Shown here one piece after another: positions 32,942 to 42,254 of a stretch of 54,360 bases of DNA (position 1 is the first letter of the stretch; every line of letters starts with the position of its first letter). Made by a program: the position numbers and the translations under genes. The notes beneath the pieces were generated by a model, which was not told where the DNA came from, did not search any database, and saw nothing but the letters and a program-made list of their open reading frames with translations. The stretch is from an uncultured beta proteobacterium (lineage in GTDB: Bacteria > Pseudomonadota > Gammaproteobacteria > Burkholderiales > Burkholderiaceae_C): assembly GCA_903909815.1 (NCBI GenBank), contig CAIVXG010000241.1, forward strand, positions 1 to 54,360, given 5' to 3'.

Positions 32942-33523
32942 CTATTTCTGCTTGGGCACGCGCCCCATCAGGTAGAACTCCGGATTGGGCGCCATATTGC
33001 TGAACGATGCCATGCGATTCGACAGGCCGAAGAAGGCCGTAATGGCGGCGATGTCCCAGGCGTCCTCGTCGTTGAAGCCGTGGCTGTGCAGGGCGGTGAA
33101 ATCGTCGTCGTTGAGTTCGTGCGAATGCAGGCACACCTTCATTGCAAAGTCCAGCATGGCGCGCTGTCGTGCTGTGATGTCGGCCTTGCGGTAGTTCACC
33201 GCCACCTGGTCCGCCACCAGCGGCTTCTTCTCGTAGATGCGCAGTATCGCGCCATGCGCCACCACGCAATACAGACAGCCGTTGGCGGCACTGGTGGCGG
33301 TGACGATCATTTCCCGATCGCCCTTGGTCAGCGCAGAATCCTCTTTCAGCATGAGTGCGTCGTGGTAGGCAAAGAAGGCGCGCCACTCGGCAGGCCGGCG
33401 TGCCAGCGCCAGAAAAACGTTGGGTACAAAACCGGCCTTGGCCTGCACCTCCAGCACCTTGGCCTGGATGTCTTCGGGCAGCGCGTTGATGTCGGGAAAG
33501 GGATAGCGTGGTGTGGGGTTCAT
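32942..33523 (-). CDS. AhpD-like peroxidase-related protein
   Basis: Carboxymuconolactone decarboxylase/AhpD-fold protein of 193 aa of the uncharacterised peroxidase-related group. The redox motif CLYC (Cys83, Cys86) is followed by His90, as in AhpD, and supports alkylhydroperoxidase-type thiol chemistry. It may protect against peroxides. The 34-codon open frame just upstream on the same strand (33645-33541) is not convincing as a gene. It is divergent from alanine dehydrogenase. Confidence 0.85.
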   Translation of the reverse strand: MNPTPRYPFPDINALPEDIQAKVLEVQAKAGFVPNVFLALARRPAEWRAFFAYHDALMLKEDSALTKGDREMIVTATSAANGCLYCVVAHGAILRIYEKKPLVADQVAVNYRKADITARQRAMLDFAMKVCLHSHELNDDDFTALHSHGFNDEDAWDIAAITAFFGLSNRMASFSNMAPNPEFYLMGRVPKQK

Positions 33524-33675
33524 GGTGCAGTGCGCGAGGGTCAGTGAGGTGGAGCGGCTTCAAGTATTGCCGACAACTCCTGCGCCGTCCAGTTTGGCGT
33601 TGACATGCGGCCCTGCATGGCGCCGAGCCGGCTGCTTCCAAACATAATGCAATCTAATGACAGTGAAAACAAAGT

Positions 33676-33692
33676 AACAAAGCTTCTTTGTT
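33676..33692. promoter_or_regulatory. Operator-like inverted repeat upstream of ald
   Basis: AACAAAG-CTT-CTTTGTT is a perfect seven-base inverted repeat 48 bp upstream of the ald start. A direct copy of AACAAAG precedes it at 33668-33674. Lrp/AsnC-type regulators often control ald genes, but no such regulator is in the window and the match to a known operator was not tested. Confidence 0.4.
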
Positions 33693-33740
33693 TGATAAAT
33701 CCTCGCCACAATGCGACCGATCAACCACAAGGAGACGAAC

Positions 33741-34856
33741 ATGCTGATCGGCGTACCCAAGGAAATCAAGAACCACGAATACCGCGTCGGTCTGACGCCG
33801 GCCAGCGTGCGCGAGCTCGTCGATCACGGGCATCAGGTGCTGGTGCAGAACGACGCCGGCACCGCCATCGGCTGCACGGACGAGCAATATGTGGCCGCCG
33901 GTGCCACCATGGTCGTCGCTGCCAGCGAGATCTTCTCCCGCGCCGAGATGATCGTGAAGGTCAAGGAGCCGCAGCCGGTCGAATGCGCGATGCTGCGCTC
34001 CGGCCAAATCCTGTACACCTATCTGCACCTCGCGCCCGATCCCGAGCAGACCCAAGCGCTGATCAAATCAGGCGCCATCTGCATCGCCTACGAGACCATC
34101 ACCGGAGCCGGCGGGGGCCTGCCGCTGCTGGCACCGATGAGCGAAGTGGCGGGGCGCATGGCAGTGCAGGCCGGCGCCACCTATCTGGAAAAGGCGCACG
34201 GCGGACGCGGCTTGCTGCTGGGCGGCGTGCCCGGCGTGGCGCCCGGCCATGTGGCCATCATCGGCGCCGGCGTGGTCGGCACCAACGCCTTGCAGATGGC
34301 GGTTGGCATGGGCGCTCGCGTCACCGTATTGGACAAGAGCGTGGACCGTCTGCGCCAGCTCGATCTGGTGTTTGGGAATCGCATCAGCACCGTCTATTCG
34401 ACCGCATCGAGCATCGAGGAGGCCGTGCTGGACGCCGACCTGGTGATCGGTGGCGTGCTCGTCCCCGGCGCGGCGGCGCCCAAGCTGGTGACGCGTTCGC
34501 ACATCTCGCGCATGAAGAAAGGCGCGGTGGTGGTGGACGTGGCGATCGACCAGGGTGGCTGCTTTGAAACCTCGCACGCCACCACGCACGCCGAGCCGGT
34601 GTATATGGTGGACGGCGTGGTGCACTACTGTGTGGCCAACATGCCCGGTGCCGTGGCCCGCACCTCCACCTTCGCCCTGAACAACGCCACCATAGCGCAT
34701 GCGCTGGCGCTGGCCGACAAGGGCTGGAAGCAGGCGCTGAAGGACAGCGTCCATCTGCGCCACGGTCTCAATGTGTGCCAGGGGCAGGTGACCTACGAAG
34801 CCGTGGCCCGGGATCTCGGTTACGCCTGTGTGGATCCAATGAGCTTGCTCGATTGA
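33741..34856 (+). CDS. ald: Alanine dehydrogenase
   Basis: NAD-dependent L-alanine dehydrogenase of 371 aa, the standard length. It interconverts alanine with pyruvate plus ammonia. Catalytic Lys75 and His96 are both in place (VKVKEPQ and YLHLAPD), and the Rossmann motif GAGVVG lies in the middle. AAGGAG at 33729-33734 fixes the ATG at 33741 rather than the in-frame upstream start. It is likely monocistronic, with an operator-like inverted repeat upstream. Confidence 0.96.
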   Translation: MLIGVPKEIKNHEYRVGLTPASVRELVDHGHQVLVQNDAGTAIGCTDEQYVAAGATMVVAASEIFSRAEMIVKVKEPQPVECAMLRSGQILYTYLHLAPDPEQTQALIKSGAICIAYETITGAGGGLPLLAPMSEVAGRMAVQAGATYLEKAHGGRGLLLGGVPGVAPGHVAIIGAGVVGTNALQMAVGMGARVTVLDKSVDRLRQLDLVFGNRISTVYSTASSIEEAVLDADLVIGGVLVPGAAAPKLVTRSHISRMKKGAVVVDVAIDQGGCFETSHATTHAEPVYMVDGVVHYCVANMPGAVARTSTFALNNATIAHALALADKGWKQALKDSVHLRHGLNVCQGQVTYEAVARDLGYACVDPMSLLD

Positions 34857-35020
34857 TCCGTTTCAAGACGGGGCTCTTAACCGCGTTTCCACCACGGTCA
34901 CGCAAGGGTGAGGCTGAGCGCATAAGATTCGGCCTGGTTACCGATCCTGTCGGCCAGTGATCTTGTCACGGATGAAAGGGGAGGGCCACTTCGACCGCTC
35001 ACCTCAAACCTGGAGACTCC

Positions 35021-36460
35021 ATGTCCATCGCTGCCCTCGACCCCGTCGTCAACCGATCCAATATCCAGGAGGTGTTTGCGCTTCAGGCCGCCACCGCCCT
35101 GCGTTTGCGCAGTTCCACGGCACAACAGCGCATTGCCAAGATCCGCAAACTGCGCGACGCCGTGATCGCGCATACCGAAGACTGGTATTTGGCTGCGTAC
35201 GCCGACTTCAAGAAGCCTGCGGGTGAAGTCGATCTGGCGGAAATTTTGCCGGTCTGCGTGGAAGCCAATGACGCCATCAGGAACCTGAAGAAGTGGATGA
35301 AACCCACCAAGGTCTGGCCTACCCTGCTGACCCTGGGCACAAGTGGCCAGGTCCAGTACATGCCGCGCGGGCGCTGCCTGATCATTGCTCCCTGGAACTA
35401 TCCGGTCAACTTGACGCTGGGCCCGTTGGTGTCGGCCATCGCCGCCGGCAACACGGCCATTCTCAAGCCGTCGGAGATGACCCCCCACCTGTCGAGCCTG
35501 ATCTGCAAAGTGGTGCGAGAGCTATTTACGCAAGACGAAGTTGCCATCTTTGAAGGCGAAGCCGATGTGTCGCAGGCCCTGCTGGAGCTGCCCTTTGACC
35601 ACATCTTCTTTACCGGCAGTCCAACCATTGGCAAGCACGTCATGGCGGCGGCGGCCAAGCACCTGACCAGCGTCACGCTGGAACTGGGCGGCAAGAGTCC
35701 GACCATCATCGACGCCAGCGCCAACCTCAAACTGGCCGCCATCAACGTGATGTGGGCCAAGTTTGCCAACGCAGGGCAGACCTGCATTGCTCCGGACCAT
35801 GTCTATGTGCACGAGAGCGTCAAGGATGCCTGGGTCCAGAACTGCCGCGAGCAACTCAAGAAAGCCTACGGCAGCACTCTGGCCGAGCAAAAAGACAGCC
35901 CGCATCTGGCGCACATCGTGAACTCGCGCCATACCGGGCGCATCAAGGCGCTGCTGGACGAAGCCAGCTCGCAAGGCGCGCGCGCGCTCGCCGGTGGCGG
36001 CGTGAGCGAAGGCGACTGCTTCATTCAGCCCACGCTGCTCGATCAGGTGCCGCAGACTGCCCGCATCATGGACGAGGAAATCTTTGGCCCTGTGCTACCT
36101 GTCATCGCTTACAGCGACATAGACGAAGTGATTGCCAAGATCAACGAGGGTCCCAAGCCGCTGGCCTTGTACGTCTACAGCCGGGACCCGGCCAACATCG
36201 ACAAAGTGTTGCTTCAAACCGTATCGGGTGGCGCCTGCGTCAACCACGCGCTGATGCAGTTCCTGCACGGCAGGCTTCCGTTCGGTGGTGTCAACAACTC
36301 GGGCATTGGCAGTGCCCATGGCCACTATGGTTTCAAGGCCTTCAGCCACGAGCGCGGTGTGGTGCGCACCCGGTTCTCGATTGCGGCAACGCTGTTTGCC
36401 GCTGGCGAAGTGCCGGCTATGGTGCGTAAACTGATGAAGTCGGCGTTCAAAATCCTTTGA
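35021..36460 (+). CDS. Aldehyde dehydrogenase, class 3-like
   Basis: NAD(P)-dependent aldehyde dehydrogenase of 479 aa, shorter than class 1/2 enzymes and like the class 3/coniferyl aldehyde group. The active site has Glu221 (TLELGGKSP), Cys255 (NAGQTCIAPDH) and the Asn of PWNYP (126). TGSPTIG gives the coenzyme loop. The C-terminal stretch after the catalytic core is basic and hydrophobic, which could allow membrane contact as in fatty aldehyde dehydrogenases. GGAGACTCC precedes the ATG. It stands alone, so the substrate is open; long-chain or aromatic aldehydes are most likely by family. Confidence 0.9.
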   Translation: MSIAALDPVVNRSNIQEVFALQAATALRLRSSTAQQRIAKIRKLRDAVIAHTEDWYLAAYADFKKPAGEVDLAEILPVCVEANDAIRNLKKWMKPTKVWPTLLTLGTSGQVQYMPRGRCLIIAPWNYPVNLTLGPLVSAIAAGNTAILKPSEMTPHLSSLICKVVRELFTQDEVAIFEGEADVSQALLELPFDHIFFTGSPTIGKHVMAAAAKHLTSVTLELGGKSPTIIDASANLKLAAINVMWAKFANAGQTCIAPDHVYVHESVKDAWVQNCREQLKKAYGSTLAEQKDSPHLAHIVNSRHTGRIKALLDEASSQGARALAGGGVSEGDCFIQPTLLDQVPQTARIMDEEIFGPVLPVIAYSDIDEVIAKINEGPKPLALYVYSRDPANIDKVLLQTVSGGACVNHALMQFLHGRLPFGGVNNSGIGSAHGHYGFKAFSHERGVVRTRFSIAATLFAAGEVPAMVRKLMKSAFKIL

Positions 36461-36504
36461 ACCCAGCGCTCGAGAAGTTCCGTTTATCGTGGGAAAATTC
36501 AATC

Positions 36505-36532
36505 AGTATTGAGAATCATTCGCATATATAAT
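36505..36532 (+). promoter_or_regulatory. Fur box overlapping a promoter
   Basis: TATTGAGAATCATTCGCA (36507-36524) is a good match to Fur-box hexamers (GAGAAT and ATTCGC around the centre), and a perfect -10 box TATAAT lies at 36527-36532. A clear -35 was not found. The site is about 60 bp ahead of the cupredoxin gene, so the iron cassette should be repressed when iron is plentiful. Confidence 0.7.
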
Positions 36533-36593
36533 CCTGTTCAGCCGAGCTTTCATCCGCGCCCTTGTGGCGTGAACCGAACAGGAGAGATGGAGA

Positions 36594-36920
36594 ATGAACC
36601 GTGTTTTTTTGACTTCCCTGGCGCTCGGCGCCGCCTTGTTCATGGTCGCGGCCCATGCCGATGACTATGTCCTGACGCTGAAGGACCATCAGTTCGCGCC
36701 CAAAGAGCTCACCATTCCCGCGGGTCAAAAGGTCAAGATCATCATCAGGAACCAGGACGCCACACCGGCCGAGTTTGAAAGCAGCGATCTGAACCGCGAA
36801 AAAGTGATCAGCGCCAACAGCGAAATCACGGTCTTTGTCGGACCACTGGATGCCGGGCGCTACCGCTACTTTGATGACTTTCATCGCGACACCACCACGG
36901 GCGTGATCGTCGTTAAATGA
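36594..36920 (+). CDS. Periplasmic cupredoxin-like protein of an iron-uptake cassette
   Basis: Exported protein of 108 aa with a cleavable signal peptide (about 1-22, AHA before DDY). The mature part is a single cupredoxin fold of the EfeO-N/FtrB type ([25 protein letters not shown] and [21 protein letters not shown]). The mature protein has no Cys and no Met, so a classical type 1 copper site cannot form; the acidic and His residues near FDDFHRD could bind iron or another metal. It is the first gene of a Fur-controlled run; its stop overlaps the next start (ATGA at 36917-36920). It likely presents iron to the FTR1 permease. Confidence 0.85.
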   Translation: MNRVFLTSLALGAALFMVAAHADDYVLTLKDHQFAPKELTIPAGQKVKIIIRNQDATPAEFESSDLNREKVISANSEITVFVGPLDAGRYRYFDDFHRDTTTGVIVVK

Positions 36921-37690
36921 GCATGCACCCCCCTGCCAGCCTTGCGCGGAGGCATTGGGCGCCATCCGCCGCTGGCTTTGTGCTGCTGTGCCTGGCCCAA
37001 AGCAGTGCCGCCTTCGGCCTGGACGAACTGTATTCACCCAATGTCGACTACCGCGAGTTTTCGCTGGAGCTCAACGGCGCGCGTGCCTACGATGCCAGTG
37101 CGGCCAAGAGCGCCGCGCGGGTGGGCGAAGCCACGCTGGAGGTCGGACTCACGCCCCGGTTACAGCTGCAAGTCAGTGCTGAATACAACGCCGACCCGGG
37201 TGGCGCCATGCAAATGGTGGCGCATGAAATGGCTGCTCGTTATCAATTTTTTGAATCCGGTGAGTACTGGGTGGACGCGGGCATGCTGATAGCTTATGAC
37301 TTCTCTTCTCAAGCCGGATCGGCCAGTTCGATGGAGGTCAAGTTGCTGCTGCAAAAGGACGTTGGAAAATTCACGCACAGCATGAATGCAGGTTTCAGCA
37401 AGAATTTGGGCGCTTCAGCTCCAGCCAGCGGTGGTGCCGAGTACAGCCTGCTGTGGAACACGCGCTATCGCTACAACGAGTACTTCCAACCGGGCGTGGA
37501 GCTGCAAAGCGACTTGGGGTCGCGCTCCCAGTTCGGCTCATTCAATCGGCAGGAGCACTACCTTGGCCCCTCCGTGTACGGCAAGCTCTTCGGACACCTG
37601 AAGTACCAGATGGCCTATTTCTTTGGGGTGAGCGACGCGGTCGCAAGAAATGCAGTCCGGCTCTTGCTCGAGTACGAAATGCACCTTTAA
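36917..37690 (+). CDS. Unknown exported, beta-rich protein in the FTR1 cassette
   Basis: Unrecognised protein of 257 aa. Residues 1-32 form a signal peptide ending QSSAA. The mature part is made of alternating short amphipathic strands (for example [20 protein letters not shown], and [20 protein letters not shown]) and ends EYEMHL, a pattern fitting a small outer-membrane beta-barrel of about ten strands. It is translationally coupled to the cupredoxin gene and followed by the FTR1 gene after 11 bp. The context points to a role in iron entry across the outer membrane or in holding the complex. It is not one of the FtrA/C/D or EfeB partners. Confidence 0.6.
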   Translation: MSMHPPASLARRHWAPSAAGFVLLCLAQSSAAFGLDELYSPNVDYREFSLELNGARAYDASAAKSAARVGEATLEVGLTPRLQLQVSAEYNADPGGAMQMVAHEMAARYQFFESGEYWVDAGMLIAYDFSSQAGSASSMEVKLLLQKDVGKFTHSMNAGFSKNLGASAPASGGAEYSLLWNTRYRYNEYFQPGVELQSDLGSRSQFGSFNRQEHYLGPSVYGKLFGHLKYQMAYFFGVSDAVARNAVRLLLEYEMHL

Positions 37691-37701
37691 GGACCCACCC
37701 C

Positions 37702-38568
37702 ATGCTCGCCACATTGGTTATCGTATTTCGTGAGCTCATTGAAGCCGGACTCATCATCGGCATCGTGCTCCGCGCGACCCGCGGCGTGCCGGGTCGGGGC
37801 CGCTGGGTGTGCACGGGCGTCATCGCCGGTGTCGTCGGCGCCTGTCTTGTCGCAACGTTTGCTGACGTCATCGCGCACATGGTGGCTGGCGCCGGACAGG
37901 AAATCTTCAATGCTTCGGTGCTGGCCATTGCCATCGTCATGCTGGGCGGGCACAACATCTGGATGGCACGCGAAGGACGCCAGTTGGTGCAGGGCATGCA
38001 GTCGCTTGGCAATGAGGTCGCCGGCGGTCGCCGTTCGCTGGCCGCCATGGCGGTGGTCGTGGGCGTGGCCGTGTTGCGCGAAGGTTCCGAAATGGCCCTC
38101 TTCCTCTACGGCATCGCCCTGTCGGACGGGGGTAGCCTGAGCATGTTGCTGGGCGGTGCCATCGGCGTGGCGCTGGGCGCTGCCGTGAGCGCCGCCCTGT
38201 ACTTCGGATTGCTCGGCATCCCGACGCGCCATGTGTTCACGGTGACCAGCTGCCTGATCGCACTGCTGGCCGCAGGCATGGCCGCACAGGCCACCGTGTT
38301 TTTGCAGCAGGCCGACCTGATCACCGTGTTTCCGCGCGTCGTGTGGGATACGTCAGGAGTGCTGTCAGACGGCAGTTTGCTGGGCAAGGCGCTGCATTCA
38401 CTGATTGGCTATTGCGATCGCCCCACCGGTATCCAGCTCATGGTGTATCTGGCCACCCTGGCGCTCATATTCACGCTGATGCGCCTCTTCGGTCATCCAC
38501 CACCAGAGCAAAAGGCGCAGGCATATCGCGAAGGGCACCCATCCGCTGCACTGCCAAATTCAGGCTGA
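37702..38568 (+). CDS. FTR1/EfeU-family iron permease
   Basis: Seven-helix inner-membrane iron permease of 288 aa. Both REXXE iron-binding motifs are present: RELIE at 10-14 in helix 1 and REGSE at 126-130 in helix 4. It imports iron after oxidation of ferrous iron in the Ftr1-type model. AAGGA sits 8 nt before the ATG 37702; a longer in-frame version starting upstream inside the barrel gene is discarded. The usual partners (EfeB peroxidase, P19-like FtrA, ferredoxin FtrD) are missing, so this is a reduced cassette with the cupredoxin and the unknown barrel-like protein. Confidence 0.9.
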   Translation: MLATLVIVFRELIEAGLIIGIVLRATRGVPGRGRWVCTGVIAGVVGACLVATFADVIAHMVAGAGQEIFNASVLAIAIVMLGGHNIWMAREGRQLVQGMQSLGNEVAGGRRSLAAMAVVVGVAVLREGSEMALFLYGIALSDGGSLSMLLGGAIGVALGAAVSAALYFGLLGIPTRHVFTVTSCLIALLAAGMAAQATVFLQQADLITVFPRVVWDTSGVLSDGSLLGKALHSLIGYCDRPTGIQLMVYLATLALIFTLMRLFGHPPPEQKAQAYREGHPSAALPNSG

Positions 38569-38679
38569 GCGCAGCCCATCCCAATTTGGTCAAGACAAGC
38601 AAGGCTGGGCAACTTCGCGCGGCCCGCTCTGACATCGGTGGCCGCACCGCAGTCGCAACAATGGGCGTGGCCCAGAGTG

Positions 38680-39756
38680 TTAGCCCACGCGGATTTTTTC
38701 GCCGTAGCCAGTGAGCTCAAGATATCCGCGCCCGATCTCGGACTGGCCTTCCAGCACGCGCACGGCGCCTTCCCAATACACCGCGCCGGTGGTGCGACGG
38801 CTGTCCAGCTCCTGATCGTCCAGCATGGCGCTCAGGTGGAACTGGCGCGGTCCTAGGCGCAGCATCCACTCCACCGGATAGGTTAACCCCGTGCGGGTCG
38901 AGGTCCAATGGCGAAGCGGCTCAAAAACCACCTCATCGTGGACGGGCTTGTGCTCGCCGCCGGCTGCGGTTCTGATGGTTGCAGCCGACCAGAGCGCCTT
39001 CTCGTTCACGCCGCGCATGCGAAAGGCCATCAAGGCGCCTCCGTCGTCCAGGTTCAAACCAACCCAATCCCAGCCTTGCGCTGAGGGCGGCAGCAGCGCG
39101 CTGGACCATTCATGGTCGAGCCAGGCCCGGCCGGTCACGCCTTCGGTGTGACCAGCGAGTGTCACCGTGCCACGCACCGCGAGTTGGGGGCGACTGTAGT
39201 AGTAGCTGGCATGATGCCCATCCGGGCCCTTGAGGCTGAAGCCGTCCGTGCCGTTGAGCAGTGGCGGGCCATCGGGCTGCAGCGCCAGGGAATAACCGAA
39301 GTCAGTGCCATTGACCCCCGCCAGATAGGCGTCGCCCTTCTGTTCCAGGCGCCAGTCGCCGATCCAGACGCGGGTGCTGTTTTCGGCAAATCCGGCGCGA
39401 CCAAAACCGGCTCTGGCAGCGCGCTGATCATGACGCAGGCGCCCCAGTTGGGGGTCGGCAATGGCGGCATGCGCCATGAGCAGCTGGCGTGGCGCAAAGG
39501 CGCTGGCGCTTTCTTCACCGATTCCGGTGCGGATGCGAAAGAAAGTGCACTGAAATCCGAGTGCGGCGCCAGCGCTTCGGCTGAGCCAGCCGGTGACGTA
39601 CCACCACTCAGTGCGAAACTGCGGGTGGGCCCCATGGTCGGCGGGGAACACCAGCTTATGACCCGCACGCACCGGGGCAAACTCGCTTGCCCGGGACGGC
39701 GTGGCGCTGCTGGTGAGCAGGCTGGCCAAGGCCAGCTGAAAGTGCCTTCGCTTCAT
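38680..39756 (-). CDS. CrtC/AttH-like lipocalin-domain exported protein
   Basis: Exported protein of 358 aa with a twin-arginine-like start MKRRHFQLALASLL and signal to about residue 24. The body is the double-lipocalin AttH/CrtC (carotenoid 1,2-hydratase-like) domain; TEWWYVTGWL, YYYSRPQLAV and WLDHEWSS are its typical blocks. These proteins accompany an ABC system in AttEFGH-like operons. ATG 39756 has a TGAGG site upstream; a GTG at 39768 overlapping the permease stop is an alternative. It is the last gene of ATPase-permease-AttH. Carotenoid hydration is unlikely, since no carotenoid gene is near; lipid or glycolipid handling is more plausible. Confidence 0.82.
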   Translation of the reverse strand: MKRRHFQLALASLLTSSATPSRASEFAPVRAGHKLVFPADHGAHPQFRTEWWYVTGWLSRSAGAALGFQCTFFRIRTGIGEESASAFAPRQLLMAHAAIADPQLGRLRHDQRAARAGFGRAGFAENSTRVWIGDWRLEQKGDAYLAGVNGTDFGYSLALQPDGPPLLNGTDGFSLKGPDGHHASYYYSRPQLAVRGTVTLAGHTEGVTGRAWLDHEWSSALLPPSAQGWDWVGLNLDDGGALMAFRMRGVNEKALWSAATIRTAAGGEHKPVHDEVVFEPLRHWTSTRTGLTYPVEWMLRLGPRQFHLSAMLDDQELDSRRTTGAVYWEGAVRVLEGQSEIGRGYLELTGYGEKIRVG

Positions 39757-39764
39757 GTCTAGCC

Positions 39765-42254
39765 TCACCAGTCGTCGCGCACGGCCAGTACCGCGCCTTG
39801 TTGCATCGCCTGGCGCCCTGCGATAACGGCGGCCAGCGCGGCCAAGGCGACCAGCACCAGGCCAAATGCCGCCAATGAGCCCCAGGGAACATGCAGGTCC
39901 ATGCTCCAGTGAAAGCTCTGCCGATTGACCACTTCGATCAGGATCAGGCCGATCGCGCCACCGATGGCCAGTCCGGCCAGCACGCCGACGCCGGCGGCCA
40001 ATGCGCCTTCCTGCGCCAGCATCCAGCCGATCTGGCGGCGCATCAGGCCCAGATGCCGCAGCATCCCGAATTCACGCCGGCGGGCCGAGGCGAGTGCGGC
40101 AAAACTGGCGGCCACGCCCGCCAACCCGATGACCACGGCCACGGCTTCGAGCAAGTAGGTCACGGCAAAGGTTCGATCAAAGATGCGCAGACTGAGCGCG
40201 CGAATCTGACCGGCCTGGGAAACCTCCAGCACGCCCGCTGCGGACAGGGCCGTCAGCGCCTTGGCCACCTGCTCAGCACTGACTCCGGCGCTCAGAGTGA
40301 TCGCCGCATCGTTGGCCAGACGGTCGCCGGTGACACGGCGATAGTCGGCCAGGTCCATCAACACCGACCCGGTCTGGCGCGCGTAGTCACGCCAGACGCC
40401 CGCCACGGGTCGGCGCACGAAACGCCCGGCCAGCGGAATCTCCACCTGCTGACCCGTACGCCAGCCATACAGGTCCTGCATCGCTTCGGAGATCCAGATG
40501 GCTGCCTCACCGTTCGGTTGCGCCGTGCCCACCAGCGGCAGCTCGTGCCCGTCGCCGGACAGGGGACGCGCAATCAGCGTCACCGGCGCGAGGCCCCCCG
40601 CCAGGCGCAGGCTGTCGAAGCGGCTGAAGCTCACGTGGGCGACTCCGGCCAGCGCCGCCACGCGGGCCTGCAGGGTTTCATCCAGGGAGGCAGAGCCGTT
40701 GGAGCGAGCCGATCGCAAATAGAGGTCGGCGGGAAGCACCTGTCCCAGCCACTGATCCACGGAGCCGCGAAAGGACGTCACCATGATCGCCATGGCGGCG
40801 GCAAGGGCGACGCTGGTCATCACGCCGGCGGCGGCAACCACCGCGTTGCCCGGTGCGGCACGCAGTCGCGCACCAGCGAGTCGAGCCCCGACCGGTCCGT
40901 TTTCCGGAAGCGCCCAAGCCACCGCGGTGGCCAAGCTCGGCAGCAGCAAGACGCCACCTGCTAGCAGCAAGGCCGAGGCCAAATAGCCGCCCAGGGGTAG
41001 ATCTGCAATCGGGGCGATGGCACAGGCAGGAATGCTGGCCAAGAGCACCAGCAGGCCGGGCAGGGGATGGGCATGGCTTTGGAACAGCTCCGGCTCGTCA
41101 CCGGCCTTCAAGGCCTGCGCCGGCGAGACGGTGGCCGCTTCCCGTGCTGGCAGATAGGCGCCGACAAGGCCCGCGACCACGCCGAGCAGCACATAGACGG
41201 CGGTCATCGCCGGTTGAAACTGCCACTGCGGTTTGCTGCCAGAGAAGAACCCGGCGCCCAGGTCGCCGCCCAGCAGGGCCAGCGCCCCCCAGGCCAAGGC
41301 ATGTCCCAGCATCACGCCCAAGACCCCGCCCACCAGGCCGACCGCAGCGCCTTCCCCCAACAACCAGAAAAACAGCGTGCGCCGCGGCAAACCGATGGCG
41401 CGCAGGAAGGCGAACTCGGTGCGCCGCCGCACGACGGAGAGCGCCTGCGCGGAAAACACCAGAAAGCCACCGGTGAGCAGCGCCATGGCAGCCAGCATTG
41501 TCAGGTTCACGCGATAGGCGCGTGACAGGTTCTGGGCCTGGTCCAGCGCCGCCTGGGGTTCCTCGATCTGCACACCGGCGGGCAGGAGCGGTTGCAGTGC
41601 CTCGCGGGCCGCCCCCGGCGACAGGCCCTCGCGCAGGCGCAGGTCCAGGCGGGTGAGGCGCCCCAGCTTGCCAAAGTCATCTTGAACCGCGGCGATGTCC
41701 ATCACGGCCAGCCGACTGTTAGCCGCCGAACCGGGGATGTCGCCGGCGATGCGCAGACTCAGGGTGCGCGCATCGACCGGGATTGGCAGCACGTCGCCCA
41801 CCTTCACGCCCAGGGCCGAGAGCGCAGCACTGCTCAGGAAAATGGATTCCTCCGACAGCGCCGCCAGTCGCTGCGTTCCCGCGCCAGGTCTGGGTAAAAG
41901 AGCAGGCGTCACGGCCGCGAGGGTCAGGACATCGACGCCAAACAGCTGCAGTGTTTGTGCATGGTCCGCCACCCGGATTTCGACCTCAACGACCGCGCTC
42001 AGGTCCCGGATTTCGGGGCGTGCCGCCAATTGGCCGTAAAGGCTTTCGTCAAAGCCGCCCCGGGGTCCGACCACCAGCAGATCTGCTTCGCCCACGATGG
42101 AGCGCAAACCGCGTCCAAACTCGGACAAGGCGGATTCATGCACCACCTGCACGGCCATGCCCAGCGCCACGCCCAGTACGATGGCCGACGCACAAAACAG
42201 CGTGGCCACACGGCGCTTGGCCAGTGAACCCAGGAACACACTCGCCATGCTCAC
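39765..42254 (-). CDS. ABC transporter permease, FtsX type, two-domain
   Basis: Large ABC permease of 829 aa with two FtsX-like modules. It has an N-terminal helix (about 17-37), a periplasmic MacB_PCD-like region and a helical block near 240-370. A second set follows with helices near 395-440 and 470-490, another periplasmic region, and a final three-helix block at about 690-815. It fits the AttF/AttG or LolCE-type mechanotransmission transporters that extract or push substrates in the periplasm, rather than importing through a channel. The start overlaps the ATPase stop (ATGA at 42251-42254). It is followed by the AttH-like gene. Confidence 0.88.
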   Translation of the reverse strand: MSMASVFLGSLAKRRVATLFCASAIVLGVALGMAVQVVHESALSEFGRGLRSIVGEADLLVVGPRGGFDESLYGQLAARPEIRDLSAVVEVEIRVADHAQTLQLFGVDVLTLAAVTPALLPRPGAGTQRLAALSEESIFLSSAALSALGVKVGDVLPIPVDARTLSLRIAGDIPGSAANSRLAVMDIAAVQDDFGKLGRLTRLDLRLREGLSPGAAREALQPLLPAGVQIEEPQAALDQAQNLSRAYRVNLTMLAAMALLTGGFLVFSAQALSVVRRRTEFAFLRAIGLPRRTLFFWLLGEGAAVGLVGGVLGVMLGHALAWGALALLGGDLGAGFFSGSKPQWQFQPAMTAVYVLLGVVAGLVGAYLPAREAATVSPAQALKAGDEPELFQSHAHPLPGLLVLLASIPACAIAPIADLPLGGYLASALLLAGGVLLLPSLATAVAWALPENGPVGARLAGARLRAAPGNAVVAAAGVMTSVALAAAMAIMVTSFRGSVDQWLGQVLPADLYLRSARSNGSASLDETLQARVAALAGVAHVSFSRFDSLRLAGGLAPVTLIARPLSGDGHELPLVGTAQPNGEAAIWISEAMQDLYGWRTGQQVEIPLAGRFVRRPVAGVWRDYARQTGSVLMDLADYRRVTGDRLANDAAITLSAGVSAEQVAKALTALSAAGVLEVSQAGQIRALSLRIFDRTFAVTYLLEAVAVVIGLAGVAASFAALASARRREFGMLRHLGLMRRQIGWMLAQEGALAAGVGVLAGLAIGGAIGLILIEVVNRQSFHWSMDLHVPWGSLAAFGLVLVALAALAAVIAGRQAMQQGAVLAVRDDW

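Noticed and set aside
33541-33645. 34-residue open frame (MFGSSRLGAMQ...) upstream of the AhpD-like gene
   Set aside because: No clear ribosome site and no recognisable family. It might be a leader or a gene scrap, but the evidence is too thin to list as a gene.
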